Assembly (NCBI GenBank): GCA_013695395.1
Contig: JACDAP010000482.1
Span: 1 to 5,780, forward strand
Direction of reading: 5' to 3'
Length of the DNA: 5,780 nucleotides
Source of the DNA: Solirubrobacterales bacterium
Lineage (GTDB): Bacteria; Actinomycetota; Thermoleophilia; Solirubrobacterales; Solirubrobacteraceae
Numbering within the stretch: position 1 is the stretch's first letter; every line of letters begins with the position of its first letter. Shown here one piece after another: positions 1-4,757 of this stretch. The notes beneath the pieces were generated by a model. That model saw only the letters and a list, made by a program, of their open reading frames with translations. It was not told the DNA's origin and searched no databases. A program made the translations under genes and the position numbers.

Positions 1-1
1 G

Positions 2-259
2 CTGGTCGTGCTGCTCGCCGCGGTCGCTCAGCAGCAGATCGCGCTCGGCCTGCTGCTGATCGTGGTCTTCAGCCTCGGGCTGGCGGGAACCCTGACCGCC
101 CTCGGCCTGATCGTCGTGCAGACGCGCCGGATCACCACCCGATGGCGACCCTCCGGACGGACCGCGCGGCTCGTCGCCGCCGTCCCTGCGATCTCCGCGC
201 TGATCATCGTGGCGGTCGGCGTGGCGCTGACGGCCAGCGCCATACCGACGCTCGCCTGA
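2..259 (+). CDS. NicO/RcnA-family nickel/cobalt transporter, C-terminal fragment
   Basis: This is the last 85 codons of a gene that begins upstream of the window, in frame from base 2 to a TGA at 257-259. The visible protein begins LVVLLAAVAQQQIALGLLL and has two hydrophobic segments (about residues 1-40 and 57-82 of the fragment) joined by a short basic loop rich in Arg and Thr. The run ending FSLGLAGTLTALGLIVVQ closely resembles the C-terminal half of NicO/RcnA-type Ni/Co permeases, where an S-x-G-L-A helix follows a P-S-A-L-V-V-L-L stretch. Such proteins move Ni2+ or Co2+ across the cytoplasmic membrane, and members include both exporters and importers, so direction cannot be read here. 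Its position 13 bp before the promoter of a Ni/Co uptake operon fits a metal role. A GTG at position 8 is probably an internal valine, not a start. Confidence 0.72.
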   Translation: MVVLLAAVAQQQIALGLLLIVVFSLGLAGTLTALGLIVVQTRRITTRWRPSGRTARLVAAVPAISALIIVAVGVALTASAIPTLA

Positions 260-272
260 TCACGCTGGGACC

Positions 273-300
273 TTGACTTCCCCGCCGGGCCGCGGATATT
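273..300 (+). promoter_or_regulatory. Sigma70-type promoter of the nik/cbi operon
   Basis: TTGACT at 273-278 is a good -35 element. It lies 16 nt before GATATT at 295-300, a 4/6 match to TATAAT. TATTGT at 297-302 is an alternative with an 18-nt spacer. This is one of the few AT-richer stretches in the window. The expected start of transcription, near 306-308, falls inside the palindrome at 303-317. A repressor bound there would block initiation. The boxes are seen directly; their activity is inferred. Confidence 0.55.
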
Positions 301-302
301 GT

Positions 303-317
303 TGCGACTCAGTCGCA
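303..317. promoter_or_regulatory. Nur/Fur-type operator, perfect 7-1-7 palindrome
   Basis: TGCGACT-C-AGTCGCA is a perfect inverted repeat of two 7-bp arms around one base. It has the 7-1-7 layout of Fur boxes (TGATAAT-n-ATTATCA). With its flanking T (302) it reads TTGCGA-N5-TCGCAC, which keeps the TGC-N9-GCA core of the Streptomyces Nur box (tTGCaa-N5-ttGCAA). It sits just 3' of the -10 box and 19 nt before the SD of cbiM. A Fur-family gene with Nur-like nickel ligands ends at the far end of the same operon, so metal-dependent repression of the operon by that protein is the natural inference. Confidence 0.65.
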
Positions 318-336
318 CCTGCGGCTATGACTCAGC

Positions 337-343
337 AAAGGAG
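337..343 (+). promoter_or_regulatory. Strong ribosome binding site deciding the cbiM start
   Basis: AAAGGAG is a near-perfect Shine-Dalgarno sequence lying 6 nt before a GTG at 350-352. It supports GTG 350 over the upstream TTG at 299, which would lie inside the promoter/operator. It also competes with TTG 371, which would give the family-typical MHIPDG N-terminus but has no SD at a usable distance. Confidence 0.75.
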
Positions 344-349
344 CCGCCG

Positions 350-1069
350 GTGCCCGATCTGCCCCTGGCCTTGCACATCCCCGACGGCTTCCTCAGCGGG
401 GGAGTGGCGGGCGTCGCGGGGCTGCTGGCCGTCGCCGCGGTCGCCGTCGGCCTGCGGGTCGCCGACCGAGAGCTCGACGAAGCGCGCGTTCCGCTGCTCG
501 GCGTGCTCGCGGCCTTCATCTTCGCGGTGCAGATGCTCAACTTCCCCGTCGCCGGCGGTACCAGCGGCCACCTGCTCGGCGCCACCCTGGCCGCCGTGCT
601 GCTCGGTCCCTGGATCGCTTGTCTGGTGATGGCCGTCGTCCTGGCCACCCAGGCCTTCGTCTTCGCCGACGGCGGGATCAGCGCGCTCGGGGCCAACGTG
701 CTGAACATGGGGATCCTGGGCGCGCTGCTGGCCGGGTACCTGATCCGCCTGGCCTGGCCGCTGCTGCCCAAGAGCCGGACCGCGCTCCTGGCCGCGGTGG
801 GGGTCATGTCATGGCTGGCGGTGATGGTCGGCGCCGCCGCCACCAGCGCCGAGCTCGCGATCTCCGGGACGATCCCGCTGAGCACCACGCTGCCCGCCAT
901 GCTCGGCGTCCACGCACTGATCGGCATCGGCGAGGCGGTCATCACCGTGACGGCGGTCAGCGCCGTGCTCGCCGTCCGGCCGGACCTCATATCGCTCGTC
1001 GACGTCGGCCCCCTGGCCGGCAGCGAGCCCGCCCCCCTCCCCGCCCGCGCCGAGGGGGTGCTCTCATGA
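350..1069 (+). CDS. cbiM (nikM): CbiM/NikM, substrate-capture membrane component of ECF Ni/Co transporter
   Basis: This is the metal-binding S-component of an energy-coupling-factor (ECF) transporter that imports Ni2+ or Co2+. The protein is 239 aa and strongly hydrophobic, with about six or seven membrane segments. Seen directly are the family hallmarks LHIPDGFLSGG (residues 8-18), QMLNFPVAGGTSGHLLGA (61-78) and a C-terminal HALIGIGEAVIT motif. In Thermoanaerobacter NikM the metal is bound by the N-terminal amine, His2 and His67. Here His9 and His74 match His2 and His67 exactly if Leu8 (codon TTG 371-373) is counted as residue 1. The start given, GTG 350, is chosen because of the AAAGGAG ribosome site, but TTG 371 would restore the canonical metal-binding N-terminus. 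The stop overlaps the nikN start (ATGA). Ni versus Co is not settled by this protein alone; the PDGLE partner and Nur-like regulator favour nickel. Confidence 0.93.
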   Translation: MPDLPLALHIPDGFLSGGVAGVAGLLAVAAVAVGLRVADRELDEARVPLLGVLAAFIFAVQMLNFPVAGGTSGHLLGATLAAVLLGPWIACLVMAVVLATQAFVFADGGISALGANVLNMGILGALLAGYLIRLAWPLLPKSRTALLAAVGVMSWLAVMVGAAATSAELAISGTIPLSTTLPAMLGVHALIGIGEAVITVTAVSAVLAVRPDLISLVDVGPLAGSEPAPLPARAEGVLS

Positions 1070-1413
1070 CGCGCACGTCCTCGCGTCTGTTCCTGGCCTT
1101 CGCGCTCGCCGTCACCTTCGGCCTGGCGATGGCCGTCTCACCGTTCGCCTCCGGCTCGCCCGACGGCCTCGAGAAGGTCGCCACCGACAAGGGCTTCGCC
1201 GACAGCGGTCGCCTCCATGCGATCCAGGACAGCTCGCCGGTCCCCGGCTACGCCTTCCCCGGGATCGACAACGAGCGCGTGGCCACCGGCCTGGCCGGCT
1301 TCGTCGGCGTGCTCGGGGTGGTCGCGCTCGCCACCGGTCTGGGCTACGTGATTCGTCGCCGACACCCCGACCGCGGCGGCTCGACCCCCGGAGCCCCGGT
1401 CGCCCCCGCCTGA
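1066..1413 (+). CDS. nikN: PDGLE-domain protein, NikN-type small component of ECF Ni transporter
   Basis: This 115-aa membrane protein is the small partner of CbiM/NikM, needed with it for metal loading in characterised NikMN/CbiMN systems. It has an N-terminal hydrophobic segment (about residues 8-26), then SPDGLEKVATDKGF (31-44) carrying the PDGLE signature. An extracytoplasmic stretch follows with SSPVPGYAFPGI (56-67), then a second membrane helix (about 73-95) ending in RRRH and a short Pro/Ala-rich tail. This two-helix layout with PDGLE matches the NikN family rather than the CbiN family, which weakly favours nickel. The ATG at 1066 overlaps the cbiM stop by 4 bases (ATGA), giving translational coupling. 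A longer open frame from 619 is only the shadow of cbiM. Confidence 0.88.
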   Translation: MTRTSSRLFLAFALAVTFGLAMAVSPFASGSPDGLEKVATDKGFADSGRLHAIQDSSPVPGYAFPGIDNERVATGLAGFVGVLGVVALATGLGYVIRRRHPDRGGSTPGAPVAPA

Positions 1414-1417
1414 GTGC

Positions 1418-2194
1418 ATGGGCGGGCTATGCAACCACGCGCTCGAGCTCACCGGCCCGACCGGCAACCTCGACAGCCGCGTCCACCGGCTCGACCCGCG
1501 GGCGAAGATCCTCGGCCTGATCACCGTCACGCTCGTCGCGGTCTCGGCGCCCCTTGAGCGCTGGCCGGCCTACGTGGCCTGCGCCGCCGTGCTGGTCGCC
1601 TACGCGATTGCCGCCGGGGTGGGTCCGCGTGCGCTCTGGCGGCGCCTGCGCGTCGTCCTGCTGCTCGTGCTCGGCGTCGGCGTTCTCGTCCCGTTCGTGC
1701 GCTCGGGCGGTGCCCGCTTCGAGTTCGGGATGCTGAGCGTCCATCAGGCTGGTCTCGAGATCTTCGCCGCCGTGGCCGCCAAGGCGATCATCGGAACCAC
1801 CAGCGCGGCGCTGCTCGGAGCCACCACCACGTTTCCCGCCGTCCTCCGCGGCCTCGAGGCCCTGCGTGTCCCGCGGCTGCTCGTGCTCATCGCCGCCTTC
1901 ATGTACCGCTACCTGTTCGTCATCGTCGAGGAGCTCGCGCGGATGCGCTCGGCGCTCGTCTCCCGCGGCTACCGGCCGCGCACCGCGCTGCAGGCCGGCG
2001 CGATGGGCCGGGTGGCCGGGGCGATGTTCCTGCGCACCTACGGTCGCGGCGAGCGCGTCTACCTGGCGATGCTCGCCCGCGGCTACAACGGAACCATGCC
2101 CCAGCGGGTTCCGCTGCGCCTGGTCGGTACCGACGTGGCCTTCGTGGCCGGCGTGGCGCTGATCGTCCTCACCGCGCGGCTGACGACCGCGTGA
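1418..2194 (+). CDS. cbiQ (nikQ): CbiQ/NikQ, transmembrane coupling (T) component of ECF transporter
   Basis: This is the T-component that passes ATPase movement to the CbiM/NikM capture protein. The protein is 258 aa. It opens with the typical N-terminal segment LDSRVHRLDPRAKILGL (18-34), followed by membrane helices (roughly 30-45, 50-67, 78-94, 112-135, 152-172 and 235-253). The two short coupling motifs that dock in the ATPase grooves are present: SALVSRGYRPR (178-188, core S-R-G) and YLAMLARGYNG (215-225, core A-R-G). The ATG lies 4 nt after the nikN stop with no clear SD, so it probably depends on translational coupling. The stop overlaps the next gene (GTGA). No residues look missing. 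Confidence 0.93.
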   Translation: MGGLCNHALELTGPTGNLDSRVHRLDPRAKILGLITVTLVAVSAPLERWPAYVACAAVLVAYAIAAGVGPRALWRRLRVVLLLVLGVGVLVPFVRSGGARFEFGMLSVHQAGLEIFAAVAAKAIIGTTSAALLGATTTFPAVLRGLEALRVPRLLVLIAAFMYRYLFVIVEELARMRSALVSRGYRPRTALQAGAMGRVAGAMFLRTYGRGERVYLAMLARGYNGTMPQRVPLRLVGTDVAFVAGVALIVLTARLTTA

Positions 2195-2958
2195 GCTGTG
2201 CGATCAACGCCCGTGGCCTGCGCTTCGGCTACCCGGGCGGGGGCCAGGCGCTGCGCGGGATCGACCTGCACGTCGGCCACGGCGAGCGCGTGGCCCTGCT
2301 CGGGCCGAACGGGGCGGGCAAGACGACGTTCATGCTCCACCTCAACGCACTGCTGCAGGGGGAGGGAGAGCTCGAGGTCGCCGGTCTGGAGGTCACCAAG
2401 AAGAACGTCGCTGCCCTGCGCGCACGCGTGGGCCTCGTCTTCCAGGATCCCGACGACCAGCTGTTCATGCCCACGGTGGAGGAGGACGTGGCCTTCGGCC
2501 CGATGAATCTCGGCCTGGACGGCGAAGCGGTAACGGCCCGGGTGGCGGGAGCGCTGGCCGCGGTGCGGATGGGCCACGTGGCCTCCCGTGCCCCGTACCA
2601 GCTGTCGATGGGCGAGCGTCGGCGTGTGGCCATCGCCACCGTGCTGGCGATGGAGCCCGCGCTGCTGGTCCTCGACGAGCCCTCGGCCAACCTCGACCCG
2701 CGGGCCCGGCGGGAGCTGCTGGAGATCCTCGAGGGGGTCGAGCGCACGATGCTCGTCACCACCCACGACCTGCCGCTGGCGGCCGAGCTGTGCGAGCGCG
2801 CGGTGATCCTCGCCGGCGGCGCGGTGGTCGCCGACGGCCCGTGCCACGAGCTGCTGGCCGACGCGGAGCTGCTCGGCGCCCACGATCTCGAGCTGCCGGC
2901 CGGCTTCCGTCTCGACGGCCTGGACCTGCGCCCCCGGCCGTCGGCTCAGCCGCTGTGA
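2191..2958 (+). CDS. cbiO (nikO): CbiO/NikO, ATPase of ECF Ni/Co transporter
   Basis: This cytoplasmic ABC ATPase powers the CbiMNQ complex. The 255-aa protein has all nucleotide-binding motifs in order: Walker A GPNGAGKTT (38-46), Q-loop FQDPDDQLF (84-92), ABC signature LSMGE (138-142), Walker B LLVLDEP with catalytic Glu (158-164), D-loop SANLD (165-169) and switch His in TTHD (His192). FQDPDDQLF followed by TVEEDVAFGP is the hallmark of the ECF/CbiO group of ATPases. The signature differs slightly from the usual LSGGE by having Met at its third position. The GTG start overlaps the cbiQ stop (GTGA). The 3' end overlaps the convergent Fur-family gene by 13 bases, with no separate terminator between them. 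Confidence 0.94.
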   Translation: MSCAINARGLRFGYPGGGQALRGIDLHVGHGERVALLGPNGAGKTTFMLHLNALLQGEGELEVAGLEVTKKNVAALRARVGLVFQDPDDQLFMPTVEEDVAFGPMNLGLDGEAVTARVAGALAAVRMGHVASRAPYQLSMGERRRVAIATVLAMEPALLVLDEPSANLDPRARRELLEILEGVERTMLVTTHDLPLAAELCERAVILAGGAVVADGPCHELLADAELLGAHDLELPAGFRLDGLDLRPRPSAQPL

Positions 2959-3410
2959 ACCGCGCAGTCGTCGCAGCGCCCGACGATCGGGAAGTGCGCG
3001 AAGCGGACCGCATACCCGGTGGCGGAGGCGATCGCCTTCCGCGCGGGGTCCAGGGTCTCGGGTGGGACCGCCTCGACCCGCCCGCACACCTCACAGGCGA
3101 GGTACTCACGCTCACGGTCGCCCTCCAAAACGTAACGGCCCGGACCGTGCCCGGCGTGGAAATGGCGCACGATGCCGACGCCCTCGAGGGTCTCGAGGTT
3201 GCGGTAGACCGACGTGAGATCTGAGGCCGTCAGCCGTCCGTTCAGCCCGCTGGCGATCTCCTCGGCCGAGACCGGCCCGCGGGCGGCGAAGAGCGCCTGG
3301 AGCACGAGCCGCCGCGCCGAAGTCAGCCGCAGCCCCTGCTCGCGTACCGCCTCCTCGGCGGCGTGGAGGTCGTCGACGGCGACGGCCGGTCGATCGGGCG
3401 AGACGGTCAC
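2946..3410 (-). CDS. nur-like: Fur-family, Nur-like metal-responsive repressor
   Basis: This is a 154-aa dimeric winged-helix regulator of the Fur superfamily. The DNA-binding domain spans about residues 14-95, with LRLTSARRLVLQAL (27-40) and the recognition region LTASDLTSVYRNLETLE (60-76). The dimerisation domain carries two CxxC pairs, Cys106/109 and Cys146/149, for structural zinc. From memory it aligns without gaps (offset 13) to Streptomyces coelicolor Nur. The nickel-site histidines His70, His72 and His126 correspond to His83, His85 and His139, and the RHFHAGHG motif is Nur-like. The M-site histidines 33, 86, 88 and 90 are replaced by Pro46, Arg99, Arg101 and Tyr103. The GTG start has no SD, but TAGCCT lies 6 nt upstream, suggesting a leaderless mRNA. 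The nearby palindrome at 303-317 is the likely target. Nickel specificity is inferred; Zur or another Fur subtype is the alternative. Confidence 0.85.
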   Translation of the reverse strand: MTVSPDRPAVAVDDLHAAEEAVREQGLRLTSARRLVLQALFAARGPVSAEEIASGLNGRLTASDLTSVYRNLETLEGVGIVRHFHAGHGPGRYVLEGDREREYLACEVCGRVEAVPPETLDPARKAIASATGYAVRFAHFPIVGRCDDCAVHSG

Positions 3411-3423
3411 AGCACGAGGCTAC
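3411..3423 (-). promoter_or_regulatory. Putative leaderless promoter (-10 box) of the nur-like gene
   Basis: Read on the minus strand, GTAGCCT (3423 to 3417) ends 6 nt before the GTG start at 3410. TAGCCT fits a TANNNT -10 element whose transcript would begin at or next to the start codon. No SD is present. The same box occurs before the dehydrogenase and cysK starts. No convincing -35 is seen, and no copy of the Nur-type palindrome is found here. Confidence 0.45.
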
Positions 3424-3513
3424 CGGCTGGTGTCCGCGCCCTAGCCCGCGCGCCCGGTCGAGGCGGTCGCGTCGCCGCTCATCGGCCGCCGCAGCGCGCC
3501 GCGGGCATCGCGC

Positions 3514-3540
3514 CCTGAGCGCGGGGGATCCGCGCTCAGG
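3514..3540 (-). terminator. Strong GC-rich hairpin after the lipoprotein gene
   Basis: CCTGAGCGCG (3514-3523) pairs perfectly with CGCGCTCAGG (3531-3540). One more G-C pair (3524/3530) gives an 11-bp stem with a 5-nt loop. It begins 1 nt after the stop codon of the minus-strand lipoprotein gene (3542-3544). There is no U-tract, so it would be an actinobacterial-type hairpin terminator or an mRNA 3'-end stabiliser. The rest of 3424-3513 shows no other feature that I can support. Confidence 0.6.
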
Positions 3541-3541
3541 C

Positions 3542-3784
3542 TCAGTCGGTGACCGCGTCGCGGATGATCCGGGAGTGGAGCGACGCGTGGCCCGAGTACT
3601 CGCGGATCGTGGCCCAGGTGTCGACCGCCTCGTCGATGCGCACGACGCTGTCCCGCGCGGCCTGGACCACGTCCCGGACCGGGGAGGCCGGGGAGCCCGC
3701 GGGATCCTCGCTGCCGCACCCCGCGGTGCCGGCGGCCACGAGGCACGCGGTGAGCAGCGGGGTGAGGCGGCGCGACGTCGTCAT
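3542..3784 (-). CDS. Small putative lipoprotein of unknown function
   Basis: I do not recognise this gene's family. It encodes 80 aa. The N-terminus has a basic start (MTTSRR), a hydrophobic core (residues 7-19) and a lipobox-like T-A-G-C with the acylated Cys at residue 23. A Gly/Ser/Pro-rich tether follows (24-35), then a polar helical segment PVRDVVQAARDSVVRIDEAV (35-54) and WATIREYSGHASLHSRIIRD (57-76). The mature protein would be about 58 aa, anchored outside the cytoplasmic membrane. Nearly every codon ends in G or C, which supports real coding. There is no SD; TACCGT (3799 to 3794, minus strand) ends 9 nt before the ATG and could be its -10 box. It is transcribed divergently from the dehydrogenase and ends at a strong hairpin, so it appears monocistronic. 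Thr rather than Leu at lipobox position -3 is acceptable but not ideal. Confidence 0.7.
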   Translation of the reverse strand: MTTSRRLTPLLTACLVAAGTAGCGSEDPAGSPASPVRDVVQAARDSVVRIDEAVDTWATIREYSGHASLHSRIIRDAVTD

Positions 3785-3816
3785 TCAGGGAGAACGGTAC
3801 GCCGCCCGCCCGTCCG

Positions 3817-3822
3817 TAGGCT
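3817..3822 (+). promoter_or_regulatory. Putative leaderless -10 box of the dehydrogenase gene
   Basis: TAGGCT (preceded by G, giving GTAGGCT) ends 6 nt before the ATG at 3829. No SD exists in the 44-bp divergent gap 3785-3828. The spacing places the transcription start at the ATG, implying a leaderless mRNA. No clear -35 element is visible. Confidence 0.5.
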
Positions 3823-3828
3823 CCGGAC

Positions 3829-4644
3829 ATGGGTCTCTTCCTCATCACCGGCAGCTCCACCGGCATCGGCCGCGCCAGCGCCGTCGAGCTCGATCGACGC
3901 GGTCACACCGTGCTCGCCGCCGTCCGCCGGCCCGAGGACGCACCCACCGGGGAGCGGATCGAGCCGATCGTGCTGGACGTCACCGACGCCGAGCACCTGG
4001 CCGCCCTGGCCGAGCGGCTCGGGGGCACGGCCCTCGACGGCCTCGTCAACAACGCGGGCATCGTCGTCTCGGGTGCGCTCGAAGAGCTCGACGCAGCGGC
4101 GTGGGAGCGCCAGTTCGCGGTGAACGTCGTCGCGCTCACGCAGGTCACCCGGATCGCTCTGCCGTCGCTGCGCGCGGCGCGGGGCCGCGTGGTCAACGTG
4201 GGGTCGATCGGGGCGGTCGTCGCGCCGCCGTTCGTGACGCCCTACGTCGCCTCCAAGGGCGCGGTCCGGTCGCTGTCGGCCTCCCTGCGGCGCGAGCTCC
4301 TCCCGCTCGGGGTGAAGGTGGTGCTCGTCGAGCCGGGCGCGATCGACACGCCGATCTGGCAGAAGGGGCTCGACGCCTCCGACGCCCAGCTCGACGAGCT
4401 CGCCCCTGAGCTTCGCGCGGTCTACGGGGCGCGCCTGGCGGGCTTTCGGCGCCTCACCGAGGAGACCTCCCGCGGTGCGATCTCGGTTGAGCGATGTGCG
4501 AGCGTCATCGCCGGCGCGTTGCTTGACCGGCGCCCGCCCGCCCAGGTGTACGTGGGGCGTACGGCGAAGCTCAACGCCGCGGCGCAGGTCGTGCTGCCGA
4601 CCTGGCTCTTCGACCGAATCGCGGTCCGCATGGCCGGTGGCTGA
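3829..4644 (+). CDS. Classical short-chain dehydrogenase/reductase (SDR)
   Basis: This is a cytosolic NAD(P)-dependent oxidoreductase of 271 aa with a Rossmann fold. All classical SDR motifs are present: the glycine-rich cofactor motif TGSSTGIG (7-14), NNAG (74-77), catalytic Asn99 in FAVNV, Ser126 in VVNVGS, and the Tyr139-x3-Lys143 pair in PYVASKGAVRS. The PGAIDTPIW loop (169-177) is also present. Arg33-Arg34 after the second strand suggests a preference for NADP(H). The C-terminal extension after about residue 180, with YGARLAGFRRLTEE, resembles SDRs of the retinol/17-beta-hydroxysteroid dehydrogenase type, but the substrate cannot be read from sequence. The start is fixed by the motif placement and the upstream TAGGCT box. 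It does not form an obvious operon with its neighbours. Confidence 0.92.
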   Translation: MGLFLITGSSTGIGRASAVELDRRGHTVLAAVRRPEDAPTGERIEPIVLDVTDAEHLAALAERLGGTALDGLVNNAGIVVSGALEELDAAAWERQFAVNVVALTQVTRIALPSLRAARGRVVNVGSIGAVVAPPFVTPYVASKGAVRSLSASLRRELLPLGVKVVLVEPGAIDTPIWQKGLDASDAQLDELAPELRAVYGARLAGFRRLTEETSRGAISVERCASVIAGALLDRRPPAQVYVGRTAKLNAAAQVVLPTWLFDRIAVRMAGG

Positions 4645-4645
4645 T

Positions 4646-4683
4646 GGGTCACGCACACGACCCCCGGCGTGCACCCTCACGCC
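4646..4683 (+). terminator. Two small tandem hairpins after the dehydrogenase gene
   Basis: GGGTC (4646-4650) pairs with GACCC (4659-4663), a 5-bp stem with an 8-nt loop starting 1 nt after the TGA. GGCGTG (4666-4671) then pairs with CACGCC (4678-4683), a 6-bp stem with a 6-nt loop. Neither has a T-tract. They may act together as a weak terminator or protect the mRNA end. Such short stems arise easily in GC-rich DNA, so confidence is low. Confidence 0.35.
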
Positions 4684-4744
4684 TGCCGGTAGCGGCCCCC
4701 GGGGGGGAATCGGTGTGAAGTCGGGAAGGGAGACCAGTCGGCGG

Positions 4745-4750
4745 TAGGCT
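4745..4750 (+). promoter_or_regulatory. Putative leaderless -10 box of cysK
   Basis: TAGGCT (GTAGGCT with the preceding G) ends 7 nt before the ATG at 4758. The same hexamer stands 6 nt before the dehydrogenase start. GGGAAGGGAG at 4723-4732 is purine-rich but lies too far upstream (25 nt) to be the SD for this ATG. A leaderless transcript starting at or just before the ATG is therefore the likelier reading. Confidence 0.5.
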
Positions 4751-4757
4751 CTAGCCA

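Noticed and set aside
299..349. Upstream TTG start for CbiM
   Set aside because: It would lie within the promoter/operator and add a non-conserved polar extension; the AAAGGAG site at 337-343 points to GTG 350.
260..349. Possible cobalamin or NiCo riboswitch in the operon leader
   Set aside because: The transcribed leader is only about 40 nt from the expected start, too short for either aptamer, and no matching conserved core is seen.
2083..3087. Long minus-strand open frame (334 codons) across cbiQ, cbiO and the regulator end
   Set aside because: Antisense to well-recognised genes. The protein is rich in Arg, Gly, His and Gln with no motif, typical of a GC-rich shadow frame.
3411..3450. 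Second Nur-type operator at the regulator's own promoter
   Set aside because: No TGC-N9-GCA or 7-1-7 inverted repeat is present, so autoregulation by the same site type is not supported.
3441..3866. Minus-strand open frame of 141 codons overlapping the lipoprotein gene in another frame
   Set aside because: Pro/Arg/Gly-rich with no domain. The 80-codon frame beneath it has a lipoprotein signal and near-total G/C third positions, so it is the real one.
4696..4707. CCCCCGGGGGGG tract before cysK as a terminator stem
   Set aside because: The palindrome has no loop and cannot form a usual hairpin; it is more likely simple GC-rich sequence.
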